From Monilinia fructicola (lineage: Eukaryota; Ascomycota; Leotiomycetes; Helotiales; Sclerotiniaceae), in contig VICG01000007.1 of assembly GCA_008692225.1 (NCBI GenBank), forward strand, positions 655,501 to 719,500: a DNA stretch of 64,000 bases, given 5' to 3'. The position numbers and the translations under genes were made by a program. Below the pieces are notes generated by a model. It made no database searches. It saw only the letters and a program-made list of their open reading frames with translations, and had not been told where the DNA came from. Positions 1 to 10,942 of the stretch are shown here, in pieces; the stretch's first letter is position 1, and each line of letters opens with the position of its first letter.

Positions 1-2177
1 TATCTTATTAGCGAACTATGTTTATCAATAAGTAACAAGTTACACCTGTAATGGTACTCTCTAATATTTTCAGAATAACTATAAATGTTCTTTAGAAGTT
101 ATCTAAGTGTTCAGGATATTTCATTCAATATTATCAATTTAGTAATTAGTTTGATAAGCAAACAAGTCAAGATGTAAATAATTATCAGCTAATAATATAA
201 GGATAATAGATGACTCTTTCAAAATCAGTCATTAGAGATTGAAGATATATAAGCAAGAACTATCGAATTATACATGGATATGTTGTCATTGGAGTCTGTA
301 ATTTAGAAGACTCCTGTTCGATCATCTAGTAATACAAGATCTTAGCTACTTGGAGAACCTTAGAGATCTGAATTATATAATTGGACAGTGTTAAGCTAAT
401 ATCTATAAGAACGAAGCCAGAATCTTGAATTTTACACTATCTCACCTAACAGTTACAAAACATACATAGTTGAGTTTGAAAAAATAAATAATTCCATCGA
501 GCTTTCATCTAATTTTATTTTATGACAAACTACTATGTTGGAGCTAAAATAAACAGCTTTGATAGCTAATATTCAGGGATTATGATGAAGAGAATGATTA
601 TGTTTCTGACTAACATAGATAATTAAAGGTTTCTCACCAATATTATACCATTAGTAGTTACTATCACTCGGCTAGTGTCTGGAAGTTTTTGAGGTTATTC
701 TCGCATATCATTTCAGAAAGAGGGGTTATTGTTTAAGGCATGATAGAACTATTGATATATTTAATTCCAGATCAACGGGCAATTTAGCTATTTGATGAAG
801 CTGGAACCAACAATCCAAAAATCTCTGTTCTGAAGTGTCAAGAGCAGATACCACAGACTTATGAACGAATCATAAAACGATAGTAGTATATTGTTTGAGA
901 TTGTAAGACCATAGAGTGCTACAACCTTCAGCCAAACAAGAGTTGATACTGGCACTTCTTCCAAGCATTCTAGAAAATATATCACAGGTTTATTTTGAGG
1001 TTGAAGAAATTTTGTGCCTAAGAATTCAGACTAGAAAACATTCTGCAAGTCAAGTTCAGAAAAAAAGACAAAACTGAGATGCTATTATGGGGTGATATCA
1101 TTCCATTATTGAGTTATAAGCATGGAGAATGCAGGCTTGCATGTACAGCTTCACAATGTGCTGTGCCAATTCGTCGTGAAGCAATTTCCAAGTCGACATT
1201 GAGAGAAAACCACTACAAACTTCACTCATGCGTTGTGCCATCATGAACCTGTATCTAATTGCCCAGATATCACTGCAAGGCAGAGATAGGTACGATAAAT
1301 TGTAGGAGTGAAACTTTCCATAATGGAAACCCAAATAGCAGAAAGGAAAGCTACAAAAAAAAGGGGGGGGGGTGGTAATGATGGGGCCATGATAAATTCA
1401 CTTTTCCCTTCGTAAGGACTATTGCTAGTATATTGAGAGTTCGTCAGGTTATGAAGAAATATAATGATCTAATAGCAATTATTGAAAATTTTGAAGCTAC
1501 AAAACCTTGCTCTAGTAGATATTATTATTTTCAGATAGCTGGACATGTATATTCTACTATTTGAATCATTAGCCAGATGCCACTGAGAATTTGATACCAA
1601 ATTTAAGTGAATATACGGTTGACTTTGATTGAGAATTAGTATCACAGTTAAGTGAATATACAGTTGACCTTTACTGTACTAGTTTCTATTGAAACATCTC
1701 ACTTATGGCAAACTGAAAAGCTGCACCCGGTATTTTTTTGAATTGGTTCTTTTCAACTAAGGACTGATCTACCCTCAACAACTTTCCTTAAGGTTGAACT
1801 CAAAGTGCCGATAATATTTTGTCTCTATTTATACATCTCTATTATTCTTTCATGAAAAAATCTTCGGTATCTGTCTGTGAATACACTGTATTCAGGCACA
1901 GTTCCTCGTAAGCAAGTTCTTCTATTTCTTGAGATATTTTCCTTCCTCTTCTGGTGTTTCTTCTTGTACTGTTCCTCTGAAATTTTTGTATCTTTCAGAA
2001 TTCTTTGCAGCATATTTTCTTTCCTTTGGTCAGAATTCCACCCAATACTACTAAATTTCATTGTGCCCTGTTCTAGTCACTTCATTACAGTGACGAGCTA
2101 ACATGTCTTCTACAGATATTTCAGGATCACTTCAAAGCCAAAAACTCAACCCAAACAATCCCAACGACTAATGAGAC
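1..2177. other. AT-rich gene-poor stretch
   Basis: I see no convincing gene here. Open frames are short and carry no recognisable domain. The DNA is strongly AT-rich. It contains an imperfect tandem duplication at 1585-1673 and a run of purines then G at about 1357-1372. The last 100-200 bases, which are richer in C and T, probably serve as the promoter and leader of the MYND gene that starts at 2178. Confidence 0.5.
1585..1673. repeat. Imperfect tandem duplication, unit about 46 bp
   Basis: Two adjacent copies begin with GAGAAT at 1585 and 1631. Both share the core AAGTGAATATAC followed by GGTTGAC or AGTTGAC. The copies differ at several bases, so this is an old duplication. Nothing suggests a coding role. 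Confidence 0.6.
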
Positions 2178-3611
2178 ATGTCTCGAGAATGGCTCTGCAA
2201 ATTTGCCCCATCCGAAGTCTCTCAGCTCCTCCCTATTTGCCCCCAATATAAAGCCCCACAACCTAGTCTCACTGTAAGATGCGCTTCTTGCAATGAAGAT
2301 GATGCAACAAAGAAGTGTGCTGGGTGTAAGATCACATATTACTGTAAGGAACAATGTCAAAAGGATGACTGGAAATTACACAAGCTGGTCTGCAAGCCTT
2401 ACATCGAGTTTATCAACAATGTACCACGCCCCAAGAAACAGAAACAAAATGAGGGATCTTTCAAGCTTGCTATATTTCTTCCCGTTGATGAGAAGCAACT
2501 TAAATTCTTCTGGCTCGAAACTTGTAAAGACATGTCTGAAAATCTCTACACCCTCGAGATTGGAAGTCCTCAAATGATAAGCGAATATCTTGGTTCCGAG
2601 CCGACTGAAATCTGCACCTCTACCGTGAGATTAATTCAACAACTACTTCAAAACTTTCCAGATGAAGCAAGATATATTCAAGCCCGCCAATTGGAGATCG
2701 AAATCGTTCCATTCCATGTTCCTGAATACTCCATGAATCCACTAAACAAATGTGCCAAAAAATTGGCGAACAATCGCATGATGTTTGGATGGCGAGGCCC
2801 TATAGTTGTTGTTCATAGGATTCCAGAGACCAGATCGATAGGAGATATCCAACCATCAGACATTCGCATTATTGCTGATTGGTTTCGCCGTTATAAGCCT
2901 TTGCAAATGCAAGATTTTTACACACGATATACTTTTGAAGGCGAGACCGATGAAGTTCGTATGCTCGAGCACTTGCATCACGTAGCAGAGTGTACAGCCC
3001 CAAGAGTGTCAGCCGTCGTTGTTCGGTGTGATGGTGGAACGGAGATCCTAAAGAGATCTAAATATGAAAAGATCGAGTTGTCATTCATAGACCCAACTTT
3101 CTTTTACCAGGAGACGCATTGCACAAAAGCTCTCGGAATTCCGTTGATAACCCATAGATATACCGAGGATTATGATATATTAGAGAATGACGATTCAGCG
3201 GCCCTTGACCACGGTACTATCGTTCCACATCGCAACCCAGAACTACCATTTTTACATCTCACGATCGATCCAGAGGATAGCAACTGGGGTGGACTATCCC
3301 CAAGAGAAATGGCAGCGTATTTCCCTCTTCGAGAAATTGGAACGTGGTTGATTGCGAGAAAAGATCAAAAGTGTATCGATGTTCACCAAGTTGAAGCTAT
3401 CGCCAACTACTTTCGTCGTGTTGTGTACGTCAAGATGGGCGATCTCATTCATCAACATAACGGCACTCCTTCCACAGCAGAGAAAAAGAGAGTTACGGAT
3501 GCACTCTTAAATCAAGAAGCCCTTGAAGAATATTTCGAGAAATTTAAGAAGGCTAAAGTTGAAGCTGGAGATGCGTCATGGTCTACTTCTATCTCTCCTT
3601 TTGATGCTTAG
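2178..3611 (+). CDS. MYND-type zinc-finger protein (paralogue A)
   Basis: This is a single-exon gene of 477 residues. An N-terminal MYND finger is visible at residues 35-72, with ligands C35, C38, C47, C50, C56, C60, H68 and C72. MYND fingers bind proline-rich partner peptides. The rest is a fungal region of unknown function that starts with a block reading KLAIFLPVDEKQL and later has a GPIVVV...IQPSDIRII block. The same blocks occur in the same order in the convergent gene at 4419-5843, so the two are paralogues. There is no signal peptide or membrane segment, so a cytosolic or nuclear location is inferred. The ATG at 2178 is the first one in frame and sits just upstream of the finger. No enzymatic domain such as SET is seen. 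The family call is firm; the function is unknown. Confidence 0.88.
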   Translation: MSREWLCKFAPSEVSQLLPICPQYKAPQPSLTVRCASCNEDDATKKCAGCKITYYCKEQCQKDDWKLHKLVCKPYIEFINNVPRPKKQKQNEGSFKLAIFLPVDEKQLKFFWLETCKDMSENLYTLEIGSPQMISEYLGSEPTEICTSTVRLIQQLLQNFPDEARYIQARQLEIEIVPFHVPEYSMNPLNKCAKKLANNRMMFGWRGPIVVVHRIPETRSIGDIQPSDIRIIADWFRRYKPLQMQDFYTRYTFEGETDEVRMLEHLHHVAECTAPRVSAVVVRCDGGTEILKRSKYEKIELSFIDPTFFYQETHCTKALGIPLITHRYTEDYDILENDDSAALDHGTIVPHRNPELPFLHLTIDPEDSNWGGLSPREMAAYFPLREIGTWLIARKDQKCIDVHQVEAIANYFRRVVYVKMGDLIHQHNGTPSTAEKKRVTDALLNQEALEEYFEKFKKAKVEAGDASWSTSISPFDA

Positions 3612-4418
3612 GGGGAGGGATGTAGCGAAAAATTAAGGAATTGTTTGATGTTTGTATTCTTTGGGGGTAGGGGGGGGGGGAAGGGGGGCTATTGGTAGAA
3701 GAGCTAGCAAAGGGGATGTTCATCAACTTATACTCGGTGGTGATTTCTGAAGACAAATCTATGGCTGGATTACTGGGTACTTGGCTACATATCTGTGACA
3801 GCTGTAGCAGATTCTCCAACCTTTATAGATCAATCTTTTCCAAATTGGAAGTATCCAATGATTGCTTGGACTTTGCTGCGAATCTTCAATTAGCAATGGT
3901 GACCTTGGCACAAAAATCTTGTATACATCCCAAGATACCAAAAGACTTTATGATGAAAATAGTATTGGTATATTGAGATAACTAGTTGCGTCTGCGCTAC
4001 AGCGATACCAAGCCTACTTAAAACAATAAGTCTCAACAACTAATGAACAACGTATTTGAAAGCTGCCATGAACTGCAAAAGCATGAACCAACTGCCATAA
4101 AAACCACCCATAAGCGCAAGGTATTATCGAAATGCCCATAAGACCACCCTCATGCTCCGGATCCAACGGATCAAAGGAAATAAAAGAACCAATTCCCTCC
4201 CATACCTAACACGTAACAATAAGCTCCAAAGAATCTTTAGAGTCGTATGAACGGAATCTCTTACCCCAAATACAGAATTATATCGCATTTGTCTTTTTCC
4301 CTTTATCTATCTCTACCCCAGCGAGATCTAGCCCTTTAATCTATATCTCATAGATCTTCCTGTGTGAAGCTGCATGTGCTGTGTCCTGCGCATGGATGGA
4401 ACCAGCTCTCATTCATCC
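3612..4418. other. Convergent intergenic region between the two MYND genes
   Basis: This region holds the 3' ends of both MYND genes. A G-rich run lies at about 3664-3688, just after the first stop codon. No further gene is supported. Confidence 0.5.
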
Positions 4419-5843
4419 TCATACCATCCAACACGAAACAATCGACCCCATTATACCTCGCCGCCGCGCATGATCATCACGGTTCTTCTCGGTAATCTTA
4501 AGCTTTTGACGGCTGGAGATAGAACGCTTCGTGGGCACCTGCAAAGGGCTTCTATCGTTTGCGGCTGGCGGAGGATCGAAGTATGAAGTTTTGGTGATGG
4601 CAGATGAGCTTGATGTTTTCGGTACCATCGATGCGGCATCAGGATCATTGATCTGAGACCTGGACGCACCATGCTGATGAAACATCTCAAAGGAATCCTT
4701 GATGATAACATTATTGTTAGGATAAACATGGTTGGTGCCCTGTGAGATTGGTGTGATATCCATGCTTTCCCTGCTCTCAGATTTCTCCCTAGTCTTCATG
4801 TTGGTCGCAGTAGATGAGACAGTTCGCGATTGCAATCGTGGCCCTACATGAATTGCAGAGGACTGCACAATCCAGTCTGGCAGGAAGTCTGGGACGAAGA
4901 ACGATTCCGGTGGATCGATTGGAGAATCATCGGCCTCAAGACTACTAAGATGAGTGCTGGAGTTTGATCGCTTTACTTTGTGTGCATCAAGAAACGATTC
5001 AGCATCCTTGATCCAATCTGGCTCGGTGGAAGATTCCGCCCGGCGTCTGTGAGCTCTATGCTCCTTGATATTAAAGATGCTGGTCGCAGACTTTCCTTTT
5101 CCATCCTCAGATTTTCCCATGAAAAACTTCTTGAAACGACTCATCGATGTCCCTGTAGTACCTTTCAGCTGGTCTCCACAAGCGTGTCCAATCTCAGTGT
5201 TAGGTTTTCCCTCATAATTAAATAGAAAGTCGATCAGGATTCTGAAGTCGCATGGTTGAAAATCCTGAGCAGCTCCAGAATTTCCATGTCCTGTCTCGCT
5301 AACAACAGCAATCGGGCCTGTCAAAGTATATTTTAAATCGTCACCCATAATGTGGTTGATACAAGCATTCGGTGCAGAATTATCGGTGAGAAAATCACCT
5401 CTGACAGCCAAGAAGATGGTATGATCGAACTTCTTGCTTGTCATGTTGTGATCCACAAGTGTCTTACGAGTATTGACTCTGTCCTGATCGTAGTATTGAA
5501 GGAAAGTTGCCACGGATTTTCCACGAGATCCGTTGGCGATCCAAGCTAGGACGAACTGTTTTGAATCGACAGGTAATAGGAGTCCGAGTTTGTATTTCTT
5601 CTCGAAAGTATTTGGGGGACATGGGTGTGCGGTAACGAAATCTGTGTAGGCTTGGCAAATCATGTCATGAACGGGTTGATCAAGTTCCTGACACGTTGCT
5701 GTACAGTACCAAATGGCATTGCAGGTTCCACAGGGAAGAGAAGCATTCTTTGTGCAGAATCCGCATCTTGGGTGTTCGATTCTGGGACCAAAGGAGCTGA
5801 TCGAAACCCGTGGGCCCAAAGCTGGATCTCGGCGTGATGTCAT
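4419..5843 (-). CDS. MYND-type zinc-finger protein (paralogue B)
   Basis: This is a single-exon gene of 474 residues. The MYND finger spans residues 27-63, with C27, C30, C38, C41, C47, C51, H59 and C63. Behind it come a KLGLLLPVDSKQF block and a GPIAVV...FQPCDFRILIDF block, both clearly related to the neighbouring plus-strand gene. The C-terminal half (about residues 230-440) is rich in Ser, Arg and Lys and looks disordered, unlike paralogue A. The two genes face each other tail to tail about 800 bp apart, which suggests an old inverted duplication followed by strong divergence. The start is the first in-frame ATG. The function is unknown; a protein-interaction role is inferred from the finger. 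Confidence 0.85.
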   Translation of the reverse strand: MTSRRDPALGPRVSISSFGPRIEHPRCGFCTKNASLPCGTCNAIWYCTATCQELDQPVHDMICQAYTDFVTAHPCPPNTFEKKYKLGLLLPVDSKQFVLAWIANGSRGKSVATFLQYYDQDRVNTRKTLVDHNMTSKKFDHTIFLAVRGDFLTDNSAPNACINHIMGDDLKYTLTGPIAVVSETGHGNSGAAQDFQPCDFRILIDFLFNYEGKPNTEIGHACGDQLKGTTGTSMSRFKKFFMGKSEDGKGKSATSIFNIKEHRAHRRRAESSTEPDWIKDAESFLDAHKVKRSNSSTHLSSLEADDSPIDPPESFFVPDFLPDWIVQSSAIHVGPRLQSRTVSSTATNMKTREKSESRESMDITPISQGTNHVYPNNNVIIKDSFEMFHQHGASRSQINDPDAASMVPKTSSSSAITKTSYFDPPPAANDRSPLQVPTKRSISSRQKLKITEKNRDDHARRRGIMGSIVSCWMV

Positions 5844-8800
5844 TACTTCTGATGTATTGGGGGTTTGCGAAGACTTTGCAGAGATTTGGTCAAAACCTAG
5901 AAGAGTCGAAAATCAGTATGAAAAGATTGGGGTCATGGATATGTTTGATCAGTTTGATCCAATGTGAGTATTACTAACTAAGCTTCCATAAGTAGCAATA
6001 GAATTTAAAAGCTTGTTGAGTCAGAGAATAAAATTAGGGAATTGCATTTTTGAATGGAGGGGGGCTGTGTAGGAAGGCAGGCTGAGACCGAGTAGAGGGG
6101 CTCATTCAAAGAGAATTGTTACGATCTAATAAGTAATGGAGAAAGGTATAGGATTTGAAGGCGCGGAGAAGAATCTTGTCCTAATATTATAGCCACAGCT
6201 GCAGAGGGGCACTGTTATTAAGAACAATCACTTGATAGACCTATACCCTTGCATTGGCGAGGGAGAGTAACTGATGGGTACAGCAGTCATTTTAAAGGTA
6301 CCCATAATTTCTTTCTGTAATTTTAATTTGATATACTATATAATTGTTTAATCACCTATCTATTCGTCCTAACAACAGAATACATTGATCTAAAGAAGTG
6401 GTGAGATTTTTCTTATAGCCCTAAGAAACTTCAACAAACTAAGAGAGAAGCGAGTCCGAAGTTAAATTACTCCTCTAAATTACCCCTCGTTACCGAGGGG
6501 GCTTCACCATCCTCGGCACGCATACACTCTATTGTATAGATACATGGATGTTTCCTGCCTTTCGTTAGGGAAATGATCAAAAAGCACTAAAAGAAATTAT
6601 GCTGAATCTCTGCTGCAACCTTTTACACAGTCGCTGAGCTTTAGGTATACCTCTATTGTGATCAGCTGCCTCCATGTAAGTGAATTGAAAACCGCTTCTA
6701 TCACAATCTCATACTTCATTAGTACAAGTCTTAGATGGTACAACCATATTGACACAAAGGTATACTGCTTCAAACTACTACATTATCACTGTCCCCCACT
6801 CCAATGGTTTTACAAAGATTTTCAAAACAAAGCCTGATAAATCCCTGATAGTATTCCCTTAATATTATCGTTTCATGACCATGAAATATCATACATGATT
6901 ACTCAGCAAAGGAATTTTGACTCCTATAAGGCGGTGGAATCCCTTTAAGATCTGGATAGGTAGGTAGTTTCTATCATTAGGTAGTGTTAAATTCTCCCAA
7001 GAGAAACCTCTTGAACATCTCTTTAGTGAAGGGTGTCCGGACAAAAGCTTCTCTTTTCATGTTGTCTGTTGTTTATGTATTTACAGAATGCTTGTCGTTA
7101 TCCTACACTGCATACTAAAACCCCATTCCAAACCCCACCCTCCCCCCTTTCTTTAGCCTTGCAGAAAACAGTCGTAGTCCAGTCAAGACCTCTCAATAGC
7201 ACACCAAATTTCCAACTTCAGTTATTAGCACGTTAGCCATTCTTCATGAAAAACAAATTCAATATGCTGTTCCAGAATTATCTTGAATCATCAATACCAT
7301 TCCATTCAAACATGAGATTGAAACCGAAAATGCAAACTAGAAGCTTTTTCTTCAGATTCTGGCTTCTCTTCCATTCATCGTGGCTGCACCAGCTACCGCT
7401 TTCGAGGTAAGCCACATCAATCATACACATACATGACTATCCCTTCACCCTTTGATCCTCACACTTTGCTTTGATGCCCATTCATTCCTTTGCCATCTTC
7501 ATTGTCAGCCAGTCTATCAAAGTCCCCAGCCTTTCGAAACACAAAAACAATCCTTCTTCCTCTGGCATAGTCGCGTATAAAATCATTCCCTAACTACCCA
7601 ATAACTAGGAAAGTTAACGGCGCAAGCTCCGTCACTCCATGAGGTCATCACTCAGGGAATTTTCTAGGTTGTGGTGGGGCTTAGGATATGCTTAGTGGGA
7701 AGTGGTATATCAGTTTCCTCGTTGCAAAGCGTGAAGTCAGGCGCGCTGATTCAAAATCATCTATCCACCAACAATATTGACGTGGTCTCTAGACCTGTCC
7801 GGTACTCTCCGCGAACCTTGCTCAAAATATGTCTAGACCAGAAACGAGGGATAATAACTGCATACATAGTCATGAAAGTGCAAAGTATCCACACTCTTTT
7901 CAAGGAGTTTGCGACTGCTTGTTCAACAGTGACCTGCAGCTCATGATCCGATAGAGTACTGATGTGTACGATATTCGAAGCTATAGATGATCCAGCGAAG
8001 CTATCCGCTAGTTGCCTCGACGGTCCATGATCAAGTAGCTTTTTCTCTACAGATTCATCCCCTGGGAAAAGGCAACATAACTCACTACTATTGCCATACC
8101 CTTCGAAGGATTTTTAAGCAAGCCGAGCGAGCTCGTTGCAGCTGCCGTCTTTTGAAAAGAGCAATAGCGCATAAAATGCGACAAGAGGCGGTTAGAAGAG
8201 AAAATCTACCCTTGTAGCACTAGCTGAATGCAATGACAGAGCCCAGTGAAGACGAAATGTCTCCAATAACGGGACCAATACCACCAACAACCACCCACAT
8301 TATATGCTGTAGACTCAGGTGCAATGTTCCGATCCGCATACTACAGATGAGTCCCCCAAGAGCTCCTCGGCACAAGCGGCCGACGAAGGACATTTGCATA
8401 CCATACGAAGGAGCGCAGACTATGGAACAACGAAGGTATCATGCAAGAGCAGTAAGTGGAACTGCCTTACATCCTCACATACCAGACAACGTGGACCATT
8501 TTCGGACCGAGACACCATTCGCAAGAAGGTAGGCAGCGGTAATCCATGCATACCCAGAGGCGGACTTGGGATTATGGCTAATTGTGGTTTGTTTTGCTCG
8601 ACTAGTGCAGCAACTGACGCAGGGTCATAGAACGTGGGGCTAGCGGTAGTAGGCGGAAAAGCTCTTACGGCATCTCTGGCCATGGAAGAAATCCCCCGAT
8701 GACCATTCACATCTTGTCCGAAGATCAAAATCTCCTTTTGAGACTTCAAAATTAACCACCGGATGTAGAGATGACAAGCGAGTCTTCGTAGAAATTGTGC

Positions 8801-9485
8801 GTGTTTGAAAGAGAGTTCGAATGGGAAAAGAATTCCCGGAAAGGGGGTGAAATGAGCTGTTCAACTGGCAACCTAGGAAGGAAAAGGAGTGGTGGGTATA
8901 TCATCATGACGAGAACTTGGGGCCGCTTTTGACATCCTCATTATGCAGATACTTGCTACAAGGAGTGATGACTAACATCGCTTATACTAGACGCATTGAG
9001 GATGTTCCAGTGCTATAGACATGCACAGATAGTCATTCTCCATGTCCAAAGGTGACAAATCTAGCTGTCAATGAATCATGTCGATATCCAGACTATCAAA
9101 AACTTGATGGCGAGTTTGCTCCATAACCCACATTTGGGCTTCGGCACTTGCAGAGCTGTGCAAGCTTTCGCTTATTGTCCACAAACTTCAACATGAGCCG
9201 CTTTCTTGAACGCCCCCAAAGTTGCTGCGTGCTTCGTCAGGGAGGCTATCCACAGCTGCACACTTCAAACGCACGAATATCCAAGAACGAAATGATCCAC
9301 TCCTTGAAAAAAAAAAGCAAAATGATCACGAGATGCAGAGTAAGTTTTTGAGTGCTCTCGCAAATAAATAGCGAGGATGAAAGTTCTCGATATTATCACC
9401 AGTAGCTTTTCATGTAGCCCAAATCTCCTCTGCACACAGCAAACATCCTCAATTAACACATCTACATACTTCCTTACCGTCTCTT
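5844..9485. other. Long intergenic region, no supported gene
   Basis: No open frame here carries a recognisable domain. Two stretches read somewhat like protein on the minus strand. One lies at 8420-8749 (about 110 codons). The other, at about 8225-8310, is glycine- and valine-rich like a membrane segment. They are in different frames and could be remnants of a decayed gene, but I cannot name it. The GPI2 stop codon lies just right of this block. Confidence 0.4.
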
Positions 9486-10942
9486 CTAATAATCATCCCA
9501 AGCTCTTCTAATGACTGGTCTCGCCGGGTCCCATGGTCCATGGATCTCATTCTTGTATTTCTGCAATCCAATCAACCACCAACTACATCCACCCATTGCT
9601 AATCCCGTTATTAACGTTCCCAATACCACACCAATTAATCCACTTTTCCAGTCCCAAGCTGATCTTCCTGATTGTGGTAACACTAATCCTACCCCGCCAC
9701 CTGCACCAAAGACCAGGAGTAGAGTAAGGATCAAATGGCCACGTAAAGAATGTAAGCGAGTGTAACGACGGAAGACAGGAAAGAGGCCAAAGACTTCGAT
9801 GGAGAAGAGTGTCAAGCTGAAAACTTGCCCGGTACTGGGGAGACGAGAAGCGAGGACTGTGGAGGCCATTAGAGCAGCATTCGTACTCAGACTAGCGGGG
9901 ATATTTTTGTTCTTGGTATTTGATGGTGGATAGCTAGATGATGAGGATGGGGAAGGAGTAGCGTAATCGAAAAAAGAATATGTTGATTGTAAAAAGGAGA
10001 AATGACATTGCCCAGATGGAATCCGAAGAGGTGGACCTGGTGAGGGACTTAAGAATAGGAGAAAGCCCGAGTAGGGTGAAGTATATCAAAAGGGCTGATT
10101 TGGCCGTTGAAAGACGAAGGGATGTGCGATGAGAGAATGGTGGATTATGTGGTGTATAAGTTGGTCGCGTCGGAGGTAATTGGGTTTGACTCGAAACGGC
10201 TGATTGAAGTGATAATGTTGATGTTGAATGGGAATGCCTTGGCGCAGTTGCAGCTGTTGCCAGTAAATTTGGCGTTGAACTTGCTGCAGATATGTTGTTT
10301 GAGAATGGCTGTGGAGGTGGAAATGCTGGCCGAGTACTCTCTTCCTGTCCAATCCAGAGATCCCATAATAACCAACCTAAGAAGGTAGCTATAGATCCCC
10401 ATCCAACAACAGAGACCGGAGATACATGCTCCTGGTATATGCCGACAAACGAAACGACAAAGATTATGACCGAGCAAACATGTTGAACTATAACCGTCGA
10501 GTCTGCTACCAATGGCCAGAAATCATAAGGTTGAAGACGTGGATTCCTCTGAAGATGTTCGAGAAAGGTATCCTGATCTGTATAGTTATCTGGATCTGTT
10601 TCAATTTGATCAGTACAATTATTCAATTGCAGAATTGAAGAAGACCATACAAGATTGCTTCACCCATAACAACTTCTTCCAAGTAGCTTTGCGTCTTCTA
10701 TTACTAGTTTTAGTTCTATCATTTTGTCTTCCTCTACTTCTTAATCTTCCAGCATCTCCATTTGTCATACGCAATTGGTTGACGGCCGCTGACGGTATAC
10801 GAGGTGGTGACGCTTGAAATATGGCATCTTCAGGCGCAAGGTGTGATCTCTCGTGAGGAATAATTCGTGCAGAAGTAATATTAGGGACTGTTGAACTCCG
10901 GTTCAAGGGGGGAGCAGACTGAGGTGCCAGTGGAGGCACCAT
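9486..10942 (-). CDS. GPI2: GPI2/PIG-C, subunit of GPI N-acetylglucosaminyltransferase (one-base frame break)
   Basis: GPI2/PIG-C is a multi-pass ER membrane subunit of the complex that adds N-acetylglucosamine to phosphatidylinositol, the first step of GPI-anchor synthesis. The second exon carries the family hallmarks PDNYTDQDTFLEHLQ and DSTVIVQH, and near the C-terminus MASTVLASRLPS. Exon 1 is 10651-10942 and ends after WKKLLWVKQ. The intron is 10596-10650 (55 nt); splicing joins Ser-Tyr-Pro-Asp in phase. Inside exon 2 the frame breaks at a run of six T on the coding strand (plus-strand A at 9970-9975). Removing one base gives a continuous protein of about 466 residues; as written the frame ends about 15 codons later. 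The low-complexity middle rich in Ser, Thr and Pro is typical of fungal versions. The start at 10942 is the first ATG of the exon and is not certain. Confidence 0.85.

Noticed and set aside
8420..8749. 110-codon minus-strand frame with protein-like parts
   Set aside because: No domain, no convincing start and no continuation in the same frame; mentioned only as a possible relic.
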